NCBI GenBank assembly: GCA_902776435.1
Contig: CACYQB010000008.1
Span: forward strand, 1-64,000
Source of the DNA: an uncultured Bacteroidales bacterium
Lineage (GTDB): Bacteria > Bacteroidota > Bacteroidia > Bacteroidales > Muribaculaceae
Length of the DNA: 64,000 nt
Reading direction: 5' to 3'
The notes under the pieces were generated by a model. The model made no database searches. It saw only the letters and a program-made list of their open reading frames with translations, and was not told the DNA's origin. Below are positions 17,222 through 27,120 of this stretch, piece after piece (positions within the stretch are counted from its first letter, which is position 1; each line of letters opens with the position of its first letter). Position numbers and translations under genes: made by a program.

Positions 17222-19579
17222 TCAGCTCAGGAGAATGTCGATGAGAGCGGTGACGTCCTTGATAGAGATGGTACCGTTGCCGTCCACGTCAGCATTTGCA
17301 ATGTTGACATCGTCGGGCGAGCCACCCAGCAGGTAGTCAATCAAGGCAGTGACATCCTTGATCGTCACAATGCCATCGTCGTTCACATCGCCAGGAATCA
17401 CCTCGGGCTCCTCAGGAAAATGGATGGTATAGAATGGCGTTTGGGCAAGACGGATCTGCCTACCCTCGCTATAATAGATCGCGTAAATGAAGTAACTCCA
17501 TCCGTCAATGACATTCTCGAGTTCAACAGGCACAGTAACGGTCTCACCCGGAAGTAGCGAGACAGGCACGTTCTTGGTCTGAACATTGCTGCCATAGTTG
17601 TCATATGAGTTCTTGTAGAGCTTGACGGTGATATCCTGGTTGTAGGGGGTAGTGCCCTCGTTGGTGATGGTGAACTCGACAGCAAACTTGTTATCGTTGA
17701 TGACGTAGTTATTCTCATTCATCACCTGCGTGCTGGCGCTCAAGCTGGCAGCAGGCATTGCATTGATGACGAAGTCATGGGTGAGGAACGGGTCGCTGCC
17801 GTTATCGTTCCATGACCAGGTCACCATATAGGTGCCCGAGCTAGTGGGTGTGAACTGGAAGGGGATGTCGCCTGTCTCACCCGGTTGCAGACCGACGTAG
17901 CCAGCTGCCGAGAAGGTGTTGTTAACAAACATATACATCAACTGGCTGCTTGTCTGACCATTGTTGGTCATGTTGACAAGGATATCGACGGGGCGGCCAT
18001 TGTACAGGCTGCCTGCCGCGGTGATGCTGTTGACGGTGTAGTCGCGGGTACCGGCTGTGCCATGGCCTGTGACGGTGCAACTGTCGCCATCGATGGTCAC
18101 CTCAATGTAATTCTGGTCGGAACCAATGCAGGGGCGCCAGTTATCGGCAAACAGTTCGCTATAGATGGGCACGATGCGGTAAGTGCCCTCGGTGATGTTC
18201 TTGCCGAACTCCAGTTTCTGGTTTACAGTGCTCATGTAGTAGTGAGGTGACAGACCAGTGACATAGGTATTGTAAAGGACACTCACCAAGTTATTGCCCT
18301 GATAGAAACCCCAGCCATAGCTGGCAGACATATCCTTAACGGTGTAGTTAATGAATCGGCCCGAAACCGTCACGTTAAACGGGAAATTGCTGCCAATGCG
18401 CGAGGTGGTCATGCCATCGAGCGTCACGTTGCCTGCCGTAAAGGCAAAAGGAGTTTCGCTCTCCTCGCCTGGCTCAATGCCCATGATGGCTGCTTGATTG
18501 AGGATGTAACCATAGGAGCCGCTGATGCTGCCCGTACCCTGCTCGTCGGGATTCATCACATTGAGCAGGTAGTAGCCATTGCTCAAGCCATTCCAGCCCC
18601 AATTGATGTGGAACATGCCGTTGCCGTCATATCCATCACAGATAAAGGCATGGCCACCAGTCTTCTTGTCGCCGGTGTAGATAATGGGGCGTCCTGCGGC
18701 CAGCTCGGCATAGAGCAGGTCGTTCCAACCCTCGGTGCTGTAGTTCTCGCGGCCCTCGATGCGGGCAGAGGGCTTGTAGTCAAAGTAGGTGTAAATCAGT
18801 TCAGGGATGCGAAATGACCAACCTGACGACACGCCAAGCAAGAAATCCATCTGTAATGCCTGGTCACAATACAGGTTGAGCGTGGCGGCTGCAACCGCGC
18901 CATCACTTGTGAGGTCATTGGTCAGATAGGTGTCCTGCATGACATTCCAGCCAAAATCAACAACCGGCAGTTCAGACATAACAATTTGGTACGTCTTGCT
19001 GGTATAGGCAGGGATGGCCTTGGTGGGTCGAGCGGGCCATTGCCAGTAATACATCACCTGGGCCAACGCAGTACCCACACAGCCCACGACGGCACGTTCA
19101 CCGTTGGACATCATGGGCAGCAAGGTATTGTAAGGGGCATTTTGCGACCACTCTGCAGTGACCAGCGGGCTGATGGCCGAGCCAGCTCGGTAAACAGGTG
19201 CAGATTTGGCACCACGGGCCAGGTCTTCGATTTGGGCCGCATAGCTCTCAAGCAGGTCTTGCATGGCCTCGGGCAGGTCTTGGGCATCAAAGGAGCCTCG
19301 CTCGCTATAGCCCAGGATGGCAGGCGCGCTGTCATCGCCAGCGACGATGACATAGCCGTCATTGCCGTTGAACACATAGTAAGCGGCCTTATCGCCAGCC
19401 GTGCTGCCCAGGCGAGGGGCTTTGTGAGCCATCTTGATGGAGGTGGAGGGCAAGGCACGCGATGCCATGAATCGGGATGCGATGGCGCGTGCTTGGGACT
19501 CGTTGATCGACTCGGCCCATGCGGGAATAGCCACCACAAGGGACATCAAAAACACAAATAAAGTACGAATGATTCTCAT
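17222..19579 (-). CDS. C10 family (streptopain-like) cysteine protease with dockerin repeats
   Basis: A 785-residue secreted protease. A signal peptide is followed by an inhibitory propeptide (Spi/I69-like, ESQARAIASRFMASR), then the C10 domain with catalytic Cys167 (AVVGCVGTALAQVMYYW) and His310 (GGHAFICDGYDG, then FHINWGWNG). Immunoglobulin-like beta domains occupy about residues 400-720. The end carries two dockerin loops (DVNDDGIVTIKDV and DVDGNGTISIKDV). Relatives include Prevotella interpain and P. gingivalis PrtT. It is transcribed from its own strong promoter and is similar over its length to the protease at 28971-32438. Confidence 0.93.
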   Translation of the reverse strand: MRIIRTLFVFLMSLVVAIPAWAESINESQARAIASRFMASRALPSTSIKMAHKAPRLGSTAGDKAAYYVFNGNDGYVIVAGDDSAPAILGYSERGSFDAQDLPEAMQDLLESYAAQIEDLARGAKSAPVYRAGSAISPLVTAEWSQNAPYNTLLPMMSNGERAVVGCVGTALAQVMYYWQWPARPTKAIPAYTSKTYQIVMSELPVVDFGWNVMQDTYLTNDLTSDGAVAAATLNLYCDQALQMDFLLGVSSGWSFRIPELIYTYFDYKPSARIEGRENYSTEGWNDLLYAELAAGRPIIYTGDKKTGGHAFICDGYDGNGMFHINWGWNGLSNGYYLLNVMNPDEQGTGSISGSYGYILNQAAIMGIEPGEESETPFAFTAGNVTLDGMTTSRIGSNFPFNVTVSGRFINYTVKDMSASYGWGFYQGNNLVSVLYNTYVTGLSPHYYMSTVNQKLEFGKNITEGTYRIVPIYSELFADNWRPCIGSDQNYIEVTIDGDSCTVTGHGTAGTRDYTVNSITAAGSLYNGRPVDILVNMTNNGQTSSQLMYMFVNNTFSAAGYVGLQPGETGDIPFQFTPTSSGTYMVTWSWNDNGSDPFLTHDFVINAMPAASLSASTQVMNENNYVINDNKFAVEFTITNEGTTPYNQDITVKLYKNSYDNYGSNVQTKNVPVSLLPGETVTVPVELENVIDGWSYFIYAIYYSEGRQIRLAQTPFYTIHFPEEPEVIPGDVNDDGIVTIKDVTALIDYLLGGSPDDVNIANADVDGNGTISIKDVTALIDILLS

Positions 19580-19623
19580 GAGTTGAAAATTTGGGAATAG
19601 TTTATAGTTATATAACTCTGGTG

Positions 19624-19655
19624 CAAAGGTACAACATTCCTGTTACTCTGGCAAA
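19624..19655 (-). promoter_or_regulatory. Promoter of the first C10 protease gene
   Basis: The minus strand has TTTG (19652-19655), 20 bases, then TACCTTTG (19624-19631), a textbook Bacteroidetes promoter 44 bases before the start codon. Confidence 0.7.
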
Positions 19656-19663
19656 TCACGTGA

Positions 19664-19882
19664 TGCTCGCAGGGCTCGCAGTTTAAAGTTTAAAGTTTAG
19701 AGTTTAAAGGGGCTGACGCGCACTTTGGGGCTCACGCTAAGACGCCAAGTCGCTAAGTTATTTAATTGCTCGCAGAGGCTCGCAGTTTAAAGTTTAAAGT
19801 TTAGAGTTTTGAGTTTAAAGGGGCTGACGCGCACCCTAAAGCCTAAAGCCTCTTCTTGCGAGCCCTTGATGGCTCGCAAGAA
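19664..19882. repeat. Composite REP-type intergenic repeat, left of the giant gene
   Basis: Two direct copies (19664-19723 and 19767-19833) each have a GCTCGCAG...GGCTCGCAG palindrome, then GTTTAAAG/GTTTAGAG heptamer-like units, then GGGGCTGACGCGCAC. They are followed by CCTAAAGCCTAAAGCC and a 12-bp hairpin (19853-19882) with core GCGAGCC...GGCTCGC. The same arrangement recurs in the same orientation at 27121-27465, on the other side of the giant gene. The block is non-coding. Confidence 0.8.
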
Positions 19883-19888
19883 AATAAT

Positions 19889-19924
19889 AGTGGCGGTTCC
19901 CTGATTGAACGGGGAGCCGCCACT
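19889..19924 (-). terminator. Putative terminator of the giant repeat-protein gene
   Basis: A strong hairpin (AGTGGCGG...CCGCCACT arms extending to 13-14 bp with one bulge) begins 35 bases after the stop codon of the giant gene on its strand. The following bases are T-rich but not a clean T run. Confidence 0.5.
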
Positions 19925-19958
19925 TGTTTTCTCAAGGTTTTCCTGAGATAATCAGGGT

Positions 19959-22900
19959 TTATCTGAGAATCTTTTTAGAAATCATGCTTCCATCCTTATA
20001 ACGGATCACACGGATGTTGATGCCGTCAAACGGAACGTCGCTCTCCTGGCCCATGATGTTGTAGTAACGGATACTATCAATCTCGGTGGACTCACGCGGC
20101 ATGATCTCACGCACACCAGTAATGATGGAGTTCTCTCCCAGGTCAAGAGGATAAACCTGGTAATGAGACCAAGGCTCATCCGTTTTAGCCTGGAGATGAT
20201 CAAGCGGGAATTCGGATTTGCCATCTCTCATCGAAGCCTTTTCTGGTGCACCATATGATCTGCAAGTTGTCTGAATGGCAACATGGAACAAATAAGCAGA
20301 GTCTGTATGAAGAATATTTTCTCCAGGCTTGCCATAGTCATACGGATCATTTGACAAACGGTTGTAGTTCCAATCAGGCACAAAGAACGCACCGTTCAAG
20401 TCGTAGCCATTATGGACATAAGTCTGGCCATTCTCCTCGAATCTAGCGGGCTCATAGGTCTCAAAGACATCAGCAGTGATATACCTATTACCCTCATGGT
20501 CTTCCTTATATGCATCCCGGAATTTCAGCTTGCCTAACCAGACAGCCCAAACCTGAGCCACCTCTCGATCCTTAGGATTCATGAAGAAGAACCTTGGATT
20601 TGCACTAGTATCATAAACAGGATCTTCACCAGGTTCAACGCCTCCATCAACGACAATACCAAACTCGCCACCGATATTATAATCCAAGAAGTTGTTGGGC
20701 AAATAGTGGTTATACATGTAGTCATAAGGTTTTTCCTCACGAGGATCACCCCTATATCCAGGATAGCCCAGAGAAGTCGTAGATTCCGGTTCGAGGACTA
20801 CAGGCCATGCTTCTGGATCATTGCCCACTCCAATGATGTGTCGGCCTTTATAGAAAACACTATCCAAGAGCATGCCATTCCCATAGTAATCAACAGTGTA
20901 AGTATCACATTCATATCGACCAAGAATTGTACCAGCCTCGATCTTGTGGTCAACATATTTTGCAACATTGGCAAAGAAATCCTTCTCGTCCATATCCTCA
21001 GGTTGCTCAAACTCAAGGATTACCCAGTTGCTCTGGTCCCAGTCATGCTTTTGCAGCTTCATATTCTGACGCACATAGTCCGTCCGGTCCGTAGGAATTT
21101 CAACATAGTCATTGGCTTTGTAGGGAGATTGATCCTTAGCCCACAAGAGATTCTTGACAGCCCATACACCGATGAGTTCGTCTGCCACTCTCACATTGTG
21201 GCCATCTTGAACTTGCTCATCCCATTGCTCAATAACTTGCAGCGGGAACTCCTGAATGTTCAGACCGAAAACAGCCCATATAATGACGTCATTACTAGGC
21301 ATTACGAAGCTGTAGGTGTGGTCGTCAATTTTAGTGATTTCAATGTCTAAGACTGTGCTATCCGTGTCAGTTATATACAGTGACTCCACCGCATGCTCAA
21401 ACTCGTCATTGGGCCATACTCCAAACATTACAGTATGATCTGGAACAGCCGCGGGAGCAACGACGATCTCACCAATTATGGGATCAACTTCGGGCAAGCA
21501 ACGCCAATCAATCAGGTATCCCGGCTCAAAGGTGGCCGTAATGGTAACATCATGGCTCGGCATGATGAAAGTATAAAAGCCCTCTGGATCATAAGTGAGA
21601 TCTACAGTTTGATCCGTACCATCTAACGTGACGACAAGGCTAGAGAGTGCATAACCCTCATCTAAATTAGGTTCAGGAGTAACGGTGACGCGACAGCCTT
21701 CGGCACCAGTTGAGCCTTGCGCGCCATGCCCCAATACAAGAGAACCTGCGTCTTCGTTGGGATTAACAACAGTGGTAATATTGTATACTTTGGCAGGTTT
21801 ATAAAGCCTAACGTTGTCTGGCGTATAAATAGTAGCATTTTGCATTCTGAAGGTACCATCCATACCCATCTCTTTATCATAGAAGACTCGCCATCTGTTT
21901 TGATAATCAACATAATCATAAAATGAACCTACACCACCATTCAAAAGACCAGTGAAATAAAATGGCTTAACATCATCCCTCGAATTGTACAATGCAATAT
22001 AGCCTTGATTTGAGTCATCCGGGAATAGGTCACGACCAAGATAAGCGTTTCCGGTCTTTGCATATGCGGCTCTACCGTAATTACTAACAGTGAGGTCTTC
22101 GAGCTTGAAGAAACATGCATTATGATCCAGTATCACATAGGTAAAATCATGACTATAATATGCATCAGATGCCCAACCCACAACATAGGTTGATGTAAAG
22201 TGTTCATCAGGAGCGATCTTATTCAAGACTTTTGAATCGTTAGGATAATGGTAATTAGCAGCTACAATGGTATAATACTCTCCTTCGACTATCTCGCTTA
22301 CATCGTTCACACGCTTGAAGACAACGCCTTCAAATGCTTCTTCGTAGTTGGCAGTCACTGTCACATTGGCCTCGGGCATTCTGAAGCTGTAAGATCCGTC
22401 ACCGATGTCGGTCACAGTAACCTCACCGCTACCATCGCCGGTCACAGTGAAACCAGTAAGATTCCATCCAAAGTTGGGGCTGGGGGTAACAATGACATTG
22501 GCACCGGCATGAGAATAGTTGTTATTGCCTTCGGTAAACACCTGACCGCTCAACTCAATCGTACCGCCTTCAGCCGGATTATTCTCGGTGAAAATCTGGT
22601 AACCATCGATGCTGAAGTTCGCCACGATAACAACATCTCCATTTGGCATAGTGAAGGAGTACTGGCCATTCCCATCAGGAGTCAAGGTGGTAGTCACTTG
22701 AGTTACCAGGTTGGTAACAGTCACTTCACCGGCCTGATAGTACGTGTTGGGCGTGACAGTGAATGTCACAGTTTGTCCGGCTATTGCTTGGTTATCAGCC
22801 AGATTAATCAAACCAGTCCCTTCGGGAACAACTCGAGTAGTAATATTCCAAGGTAGTATAGCATTATAGTGTACCGTCACGGTCACGTCACTAGTCGGCA

Positions 22901-25900
22901 TCACTATGCTGAATGTGCCATCGCCATTGCTGACAACATTGACAGGGTCATTATTGGCAGCCATAGCAGTAACATCACCCACACTATAGCCAAATTCAGG
23001 TACTGGGGTTATCACTACAGTCTGACCTCCATCAGAATAGAAGTTACCGTTTTCTACCTTCACATGACCCGAGAGGGTGATAGAACCCGCATCTGTCGGA
23101 TCGTTAACCAGATAGATCTGGTACTCACCGTCTGGTACAAATGTGACATCAATGGTCACAGGGGCTTCGGGCATGACAAATGACCACGTGCCATTCTGAT
23201 TGTCTGTCACATTGAGGCTGGGCGAAGTGTTAATCTGGCCAACCTCAAATCCCGGATAGGGAGTAACGGAGAACGTCACTGTGGTACCTTCCACGGGATA
23301 TCTGGTAGTCGGGAGGGTTCCGTCAGGCATGACGAATCCTGCTACACCACCATCTACAGGTGTCCAATTGATGGTAGCCTCGTGAACATGTCGGTACTCA
23401 ACGGTGATAGTGACATCATTACCAGGCATGGTAAAGCTATATGTGTGCCCGTCGAGAGTCCATGTTATCGTCTCATGAGTGTCATCGTTAGTCACCATTA
23501 CACTGTAGATATAATAATTATCATAAGGCGGGAGGGGGGTACCAACCATGAAGGTTACGGTCTCGTTGGTATCGGCATAATTTTGCCCAATGATAGAACC
23601 AACGCCTTCAGGGATAAGCACCTTCGATATCGTGTGCAACGCATAATAGTTGGCATTGATTGTCACATCAAACTTAGGCATCACAAAACTATAGGTGCCA
23701 TCACCATTGTCAGTGCAAGGCACGATTTGGCCATTCATGTCGATGGACACTTCCACACCATCAAGCGCATAACCAGTATTGCTGGACACACTGAAGGTGA
23801 CGGTTTGTCCTGCTATTTCAAGGTTATCGGTCGCTGTTGGGCTAGTGATACTGATAGTGCCAGCACCCTCGGGATTGATATGCGTCGAGATACTGTGAGG
23901 ATCAACACGATATACACCAGTGCCTTCAACAATAATAAAACCAATGTCAATCATACCTTTTACGGTAGTCTGTCCCTCTCTGTTAATGACGATTCGGTCA
24001 GATGGCTCCAAGGGCCAGTCATCATCTGCACCTGTAAAGGTATCATCCTTAATGTGATATTGTTGCTGAAGTTCAGCGAGACCATGAGCCCGATCAATCT
24101 CATTAACCTGCGACTGGATGTCGCTGTCGATAACTACGATATCTCCTGGCTCAACAATCGTCGGATTCTCTTCCGTTCCTCCGGCAGGCGTAAAGGTGAT
24201 GTGCTTCGGATATTCGGTAATGCTCATCAGGGTCTTAGCCTTGTTGACCGTTACACGGTATATGCCAGAAGGAATCTTGAAAGAATTGTTGAAATGGCTC
24301 GTAGCGTTCTCATCATTGCTAAGGGGAACGTCTACCGAATTTCCGTCCACAGGATAGCGATCGGAGGTTGCTGCCAAGCGTCCAGACACCTGAGACCAGT
24401 CACTGTTAGTCTGAGTGCGTTGAGTCCAATCGAAGTCTGAGACGTGTGTCGCTAAGCTAAAGAAGTCAAAATATGATAGTGCTCCATTTTGACCCGTATA
24501 GTAAACATCAAGATAGTACTGCTCGTTTTCAGCATCATAGGTAAACTTGGGTCCAGAGGGTGCCCAAATGGTACGACCCATAATGGTACCGAGCATGTAA
24601 AGGTCACCAATGATCTCATAGTTGGCAGTGCCAGGTACTGAGATATAGCCGATGTTAGCAGTAGCATTGACGGTGGTAATATCCTCCTCGGTAATCGTCA
24701 AGGAGTTACCCGTAACAACCTGAGAAGTCATGTTGCCATTAGTCGTGCTATAATTGTAGGTCGCAGCAGGCTCAGCAATGCCATAAGGCTGGGCAATGCC
24801 TTGGACTATAGTGCCAAGGTCGCTGGTGAAGGACACGTCAATCGACTCACCCAGCATTGCCGACGCACCGCTCTCGGGAGTGAACGTCAGAGATACAGGA
24901 ATCTCTTCGATACTCATCTGAGTCATCGCCTGGTTGACCTTGATGCGGTAAACGCCAGCAGGAATCTTGAAGGCATTGTCCTCAGTGGAGCTACCTGCAT
25001 ATAAAGGCACTTGAGTCGAGCCAGCCTGAACCTCGTAGTTGTTCCACTGAGCAGCCAGACGATAATCGCCCTTAGTCAGATCCCAATTACCCTCATTGGA
25101 TGCTGCTGTCTGCCAGGTGATACCAGTGTCGATGCGTCTGGCGAGACTGAAGAAGCCAAATTGATTGCCCGTAGCCTCAATACCCTTGAAGTAAACATCA
25201 AGGTAATACTCATTGTTGGTACCATCATAGTTGAACTTGGGACCAGCGGGAACCCAATAGGTACGTCCCATAGCAGTACCAAGCAGATAGAGGTCAGGAG
25301 CCAAGGTATAATTGGCTGTCAAGGTCACATCATTGCCCGGCATGGTAAAGGTATAAACGCCGTTTTCATCGGGCGTGAGGGTTTCTGTCACACCATTGTT
25401 GGTGTAAGTAACCGAGTTCAGCGAATACCCCTCAGCAGGCTCAATTGAGAAAGTAACCCGCTTCCCTGCGTTGGACATTGCCTGACCGTTAAAGTCGGTA
25501 TAGCCATTGATGAAGTTGAAGTCACCACCATCAGCAGGGTTGGACACCGTAAAGATATTATTGGGCGCAACAAAGTTCGCCGTAATCTTCACGTTATTCG
25601 CCGGCATCGTGAAACTATAGTCGTTACCGAAGTCACTAGTGTTAACAGGATCCAGTATAGTCCCTTGATCATTGGGATCATCAGGATTCGTCACAATCAC
25701 CTGCCCCACGCCATAGCCGTCGGTAGGTCCAACGAAGAAGGTCACATTGTCAAATTGCTGCGACGTACTATTACCCTGGTTATCGGTAAGGACGCCACTG
25801 CCCAAGGTGATATAGCCACAGTTGTCATTAGGCAAGCACTCGGTAGTCACCTGGTAAGTACTAGCAGGTTTATATAGGTAAACGCGCTGATAGATGGCAT

Positions 25901-26930
25901 CAGAGTTCGTTGAACTGTTTGAATCCATTACCCTGAATAGGCTACCGCCATTATAGTGTCGAATAGCCATATCCGACGAATTATAAACTTCGCTATTGGT
26001 ATGATAAAACTTGAGCAACGCATTATAATTCGTGCCAATAGATATTGATACCCTGAAAAAGTAAAGATTGAACTCTTCTGTCGGCAAATTTGGCACGGCC
26101 CACAGGTTATAACCTTTATTTGTTCCCGAGCCTGAGGTAAATTCGCCATTTCGACGGCGAATGTAATTATCACCAACTTTGAGATGCCAAGGACGTGTAG
26201 TTGTAGTGCTTGCTGCACGCTCTAATTTAATAAGTGACACCTCATCAGTTACTTTCACTTTATTATAAACATCAATATTCCCCTGCTGATAATGATCCAA
26301 CAAGGTGACAGGAGTAGAGCTAAAGGATTCATAAGAATCTCCTGTATGATTTTCCACCTTACCTAAGGCTCTTGAGGATTGCTTACTCACTAATGCATAA
26401 GTATTTCCGGCAGCAATCTCATCGCTGGATTTAACCAGTTCAAAAATGTCGCCGAACTCTTTTTCGTAGGTAATCTCGACCGAACCGAAGCGCACGGGCC
26501 TTCCCTTGGTCATGAACGCAACATTTTTGGAGTCAACTGAACCACCAACCCAAGTGCCAATGTAGCTACCTGGGGCAGAAGTATAAGTGCCAGTAGGTGT
26601 GTAAGCTCCCACATCGCCTTCACTTATGGTCGATGGACCCCAATAGAATGCATCCAAGTCATTTTCAGTTGTATTATCCAGACAGTGGAATACAATCTTC
26701 TTGATGACATAGTTATTCGAACGGATGTAAAACACAACTTGCTGGTGCTCAACCAGGTAATTGGGGTTGTTCATACCGCTAGAGAAGGTCATCGTTACGC
26801 CCTCCTTGTCACAATAATAGACTCCCAACTGCGAGATGTCGTTGCGGGAGATCGTTACGGTCTTCTCGCCTGCCCATAGCGGGACCGCCATGGCAAGCAT
26901 CATGAAAAATAGTAATAGCTTTTTCATCAT
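19959..26930 (-). CDS. Giant secreted repeat protein (InlB B-repeat-like, SusE-like modules) with T9SS-like tail
   Basis: A 2323-residue protein with a signal peptide. From the N-terminus it has: a unique beta domain (20-157); a ~195-residue module ending in YLYKPA (160-357); two repeats ending near 455 and 543; two SusE-like modules (546-680 and 776-908) opening LYLLGTAMGRTYWVPAGPKF or close; six repeats ending near 1099, 1181, 1266, 1358, 1442 and 1532; a second module ending VRLYKPA (1533-1713); two further repeats (1802, 1890); and a ~390-residue unknown domain. Each of the ten repeats ends in a motif like YSFTMPGNDVTITANY, typical of divergent InlB B-repeats. The last 40 residues (RYYNIMGQE ... 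SMISKKILR) look like a T9SS sorting tail. The role is likely surface adhesion or glycan binding; no catalytic motif was recognised. Confidence 0.88.
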   Translation of the reverse strand: MMKKLLLFFMMLAMAVPLWAGEKTVTISRNDISQLGVYYCDKEGVTMTFSSGMNNPNYLVEHQQVVFYIRSNNYVIKKIVFHCLDNTTENDLDAFYWGPSTISEGDVGAYTPTGTYTSAPGSYIGTWVGGSVDSKNVAFMTKGRPVRFGSVEITYEKEFGDIFELVKSSDEIAAGNTYALVSKQSSRALGKVENHTGDSYESFSSTPVTLLDHYQQGNIDVYNKVKVTDEVSLIKLERAASTTTTRPWHLKVGDNYIRRRNGEFTSGSGTNKGYNLWAVPNLPTEEFNLYFFRVSISIGTNYNALLKFYHTNSEVYNSSDMAIRHYNGGSLFRVMDSNSSTNSDAIYQRVYLYKPASTYQVTTECLPNDNCGYITLGSGVLTDNQGNSTSQQFDNVTFFVGPTDGYGVGQVIVTNPDDPNDQGTILDPVNTSDFGNDYSFTMPANNVKITANFVAPNNIFTVSNPADGGDFNFINGYTDFNGQAMSNAGKRVTFSIEPAEGYSLNSVTYTNNGVTETLTPDENGVYTFTMPGNDVTLTANYTLAPDLYLLGTAMGRTYWVPAGPKFNYDGTNNEYYLDVYFKGIEATGNQFGFFSLARRIDTGITWQTAASNEGNWDLTKGDYRLAAQWNNYEVQAGSTQVPLYAGSSTEDNAFKIPAGVYRIKVNQAMTQMSIEEIPVSLTFTPESGASAMLGESIDVSFTSDLGTIVQGIAQPYGIAEPAATYNYSTTNGNMTSQVVTGNSLTITEEDITTVNATANIGYISVPGTANYEIIGDLYMLGTIMGRTIWAPSGPKFTYDAENEQYYLDVYYTGQNGALSYFDFFSLATHVSDFDWTQRTQTNSDWSQVSGRLAATSDRYPVDGNSVDVPLSNDENATSHFNNSFKIPSGIYRVTVNKAKTLMSITEYPKHITFTPAGGTEENPTIVEPGDIVVIDSDIQSQVNEIDRAHGLAELQQQYHIKDDTFTGADDDWPLEPSDRIVINREGQTTVKGMIDIGFIIVEGTGVYRVDPHSISTHINPEGAGTISITSPTATDNLEIAGQTVTFSVSSNTGYALDGVEVSIDMNGQIVPCTDNGDGTYSFVMPKFDVTINANYYALHTISKVLIPEGVGSIIGQNYADTNETVTFMVGTPLPPYDNYYIYSVMVTNDDTHETITWTLDGHTYSFTMPGNDVTITVEYRHVHEATINWTPVDGGVAGFVMPDGTLPTTRYPVEGTTVTFSVTPYPGFEVGQINTSPSLNVTDNQNGTWSFVMPEAPVTIDVTFVPDGEYQIYLVNDPTDAGSITLSGHVKVENGNFYSDGGQTVVITPVPEFGYSVGDVTAMAANNDPVNVVSNGDGTFSIVMPTSDVTVTVHYNAILPWNITTRVVPEGTGLINLADNQAIAGQTVTFTVTPNTYYQAGEVTVTNLVTQVTTTLTPDGNGQYSFTMPNGDVVIVANFSIDGYQIFTENNPAEGGTIELSGQVFTEGNNNYSHAGANVIVTPSPNFGWNLTGFTVTGDGSGEVTVTDIGDGSYSFRMPEANVTVTANYEEAFEGVVFKRVNDVSEIVEGEYYTIVAANYHYPNDSKVLNKIAPDEHFTSTYVVGWASDAYYSHDFTYVILDHNACFFKLEDLTVSNYGRAAYAKTGNAYLGRDLFPDDSNQGYIALYNSRDDVKPFYFTGLLNGGVGSFYDYVDYQNRWRVFYDKEMGMDGTFRMQNATIYTPDNVRLYKPAKVYNITTVVNPNEDAGSLVLGHGAQGSTGAEGCRVTVTPEPNLDEGYALSSLVVTLDGTDQTVDLTYDPEGFYTFIMPSHDVTITATFEPGYLIDWRCLPEVDPIIGEIVVAPAAVPDHTVMFGVWPNDEFEHAVESLYITDTDSTVLDIEITKIDDHTYSFVMPSNDVIIWAVFGLNIQEFPLQVIEQWDEQVQDGHNVRVADELIGVWAVKNLLWAKDQSPYKANDYVEIPTDRTDYVRQNMKLQKHDWDQSNWVILEFEQPEDMDEKDFFANVAKYVDHKIEAGTILGRYECDTYTVDYYGNGMLLDSVFYKGRHIIGVGNDPEAWPVVLEPESTTSLGYPGYRGDPREEKPYDYMYNHYLPNNFLDYNIGGEFGIVVDGGVEPGEDPVYDTSANPRFFFMNPKDREVAQVWAVWLGKLKFRDAYKEDHEGNRYITADVFETYEPARFEENGQTYVHNGYDLNGAFFVPDWNYNRLSNDPYDYGKPGENILHTDSAYLFHVAIQTTCRSYGAPEKASMRDGKSEFPLDHLQAKTDEPWSHYQVYPLDLGENSIITGVREIMPRESTEIDSIRYYNIMGQESDVPFDGINIRVIRYKDGSMISKKILR

Positions 26931-27039
26931 TTTGAAATTTTTATTGGTTAGTAAAAAATAATCTGTTTTTAGGTCATGCCGGGGTTAGAGTCTCAGAGGT
27001 ATATATCCAACCATGGGCAGGTATTCACTTTGTAACCTG

Positions 27040-27047
27040 CAAAAATA
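27040..27047 (-). promoter_or_regulatory. Putative promoter -7 box of the giant gene
   Basis: The minus strand reads TATTTTTG, 109 bases before the start codon. No good -33 element was seen. Confidence 0.4.
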
Positions 27048-27120
27048 ATAAATAATATTTAATCACCAACAATTCATACATAATTTTAACTAAAAGCAGC
27101 CGAAAACAATCAATCCAGCA

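Noticed and set aside
23382-24440. 352-codon plus-strand frame opposite the giant protein
   Set aside because: No domain, no promoter, and the repeated nature of the sense strand explains the open antisense frame.
22200-25500. Regularly spaced repeats suggestive of a repeat array
   Set aside because: They are in-frame protein repeats (InlB-like) with diverged DNA, not a CRISPR array; there are no identical short direct repeats with unique spacers.
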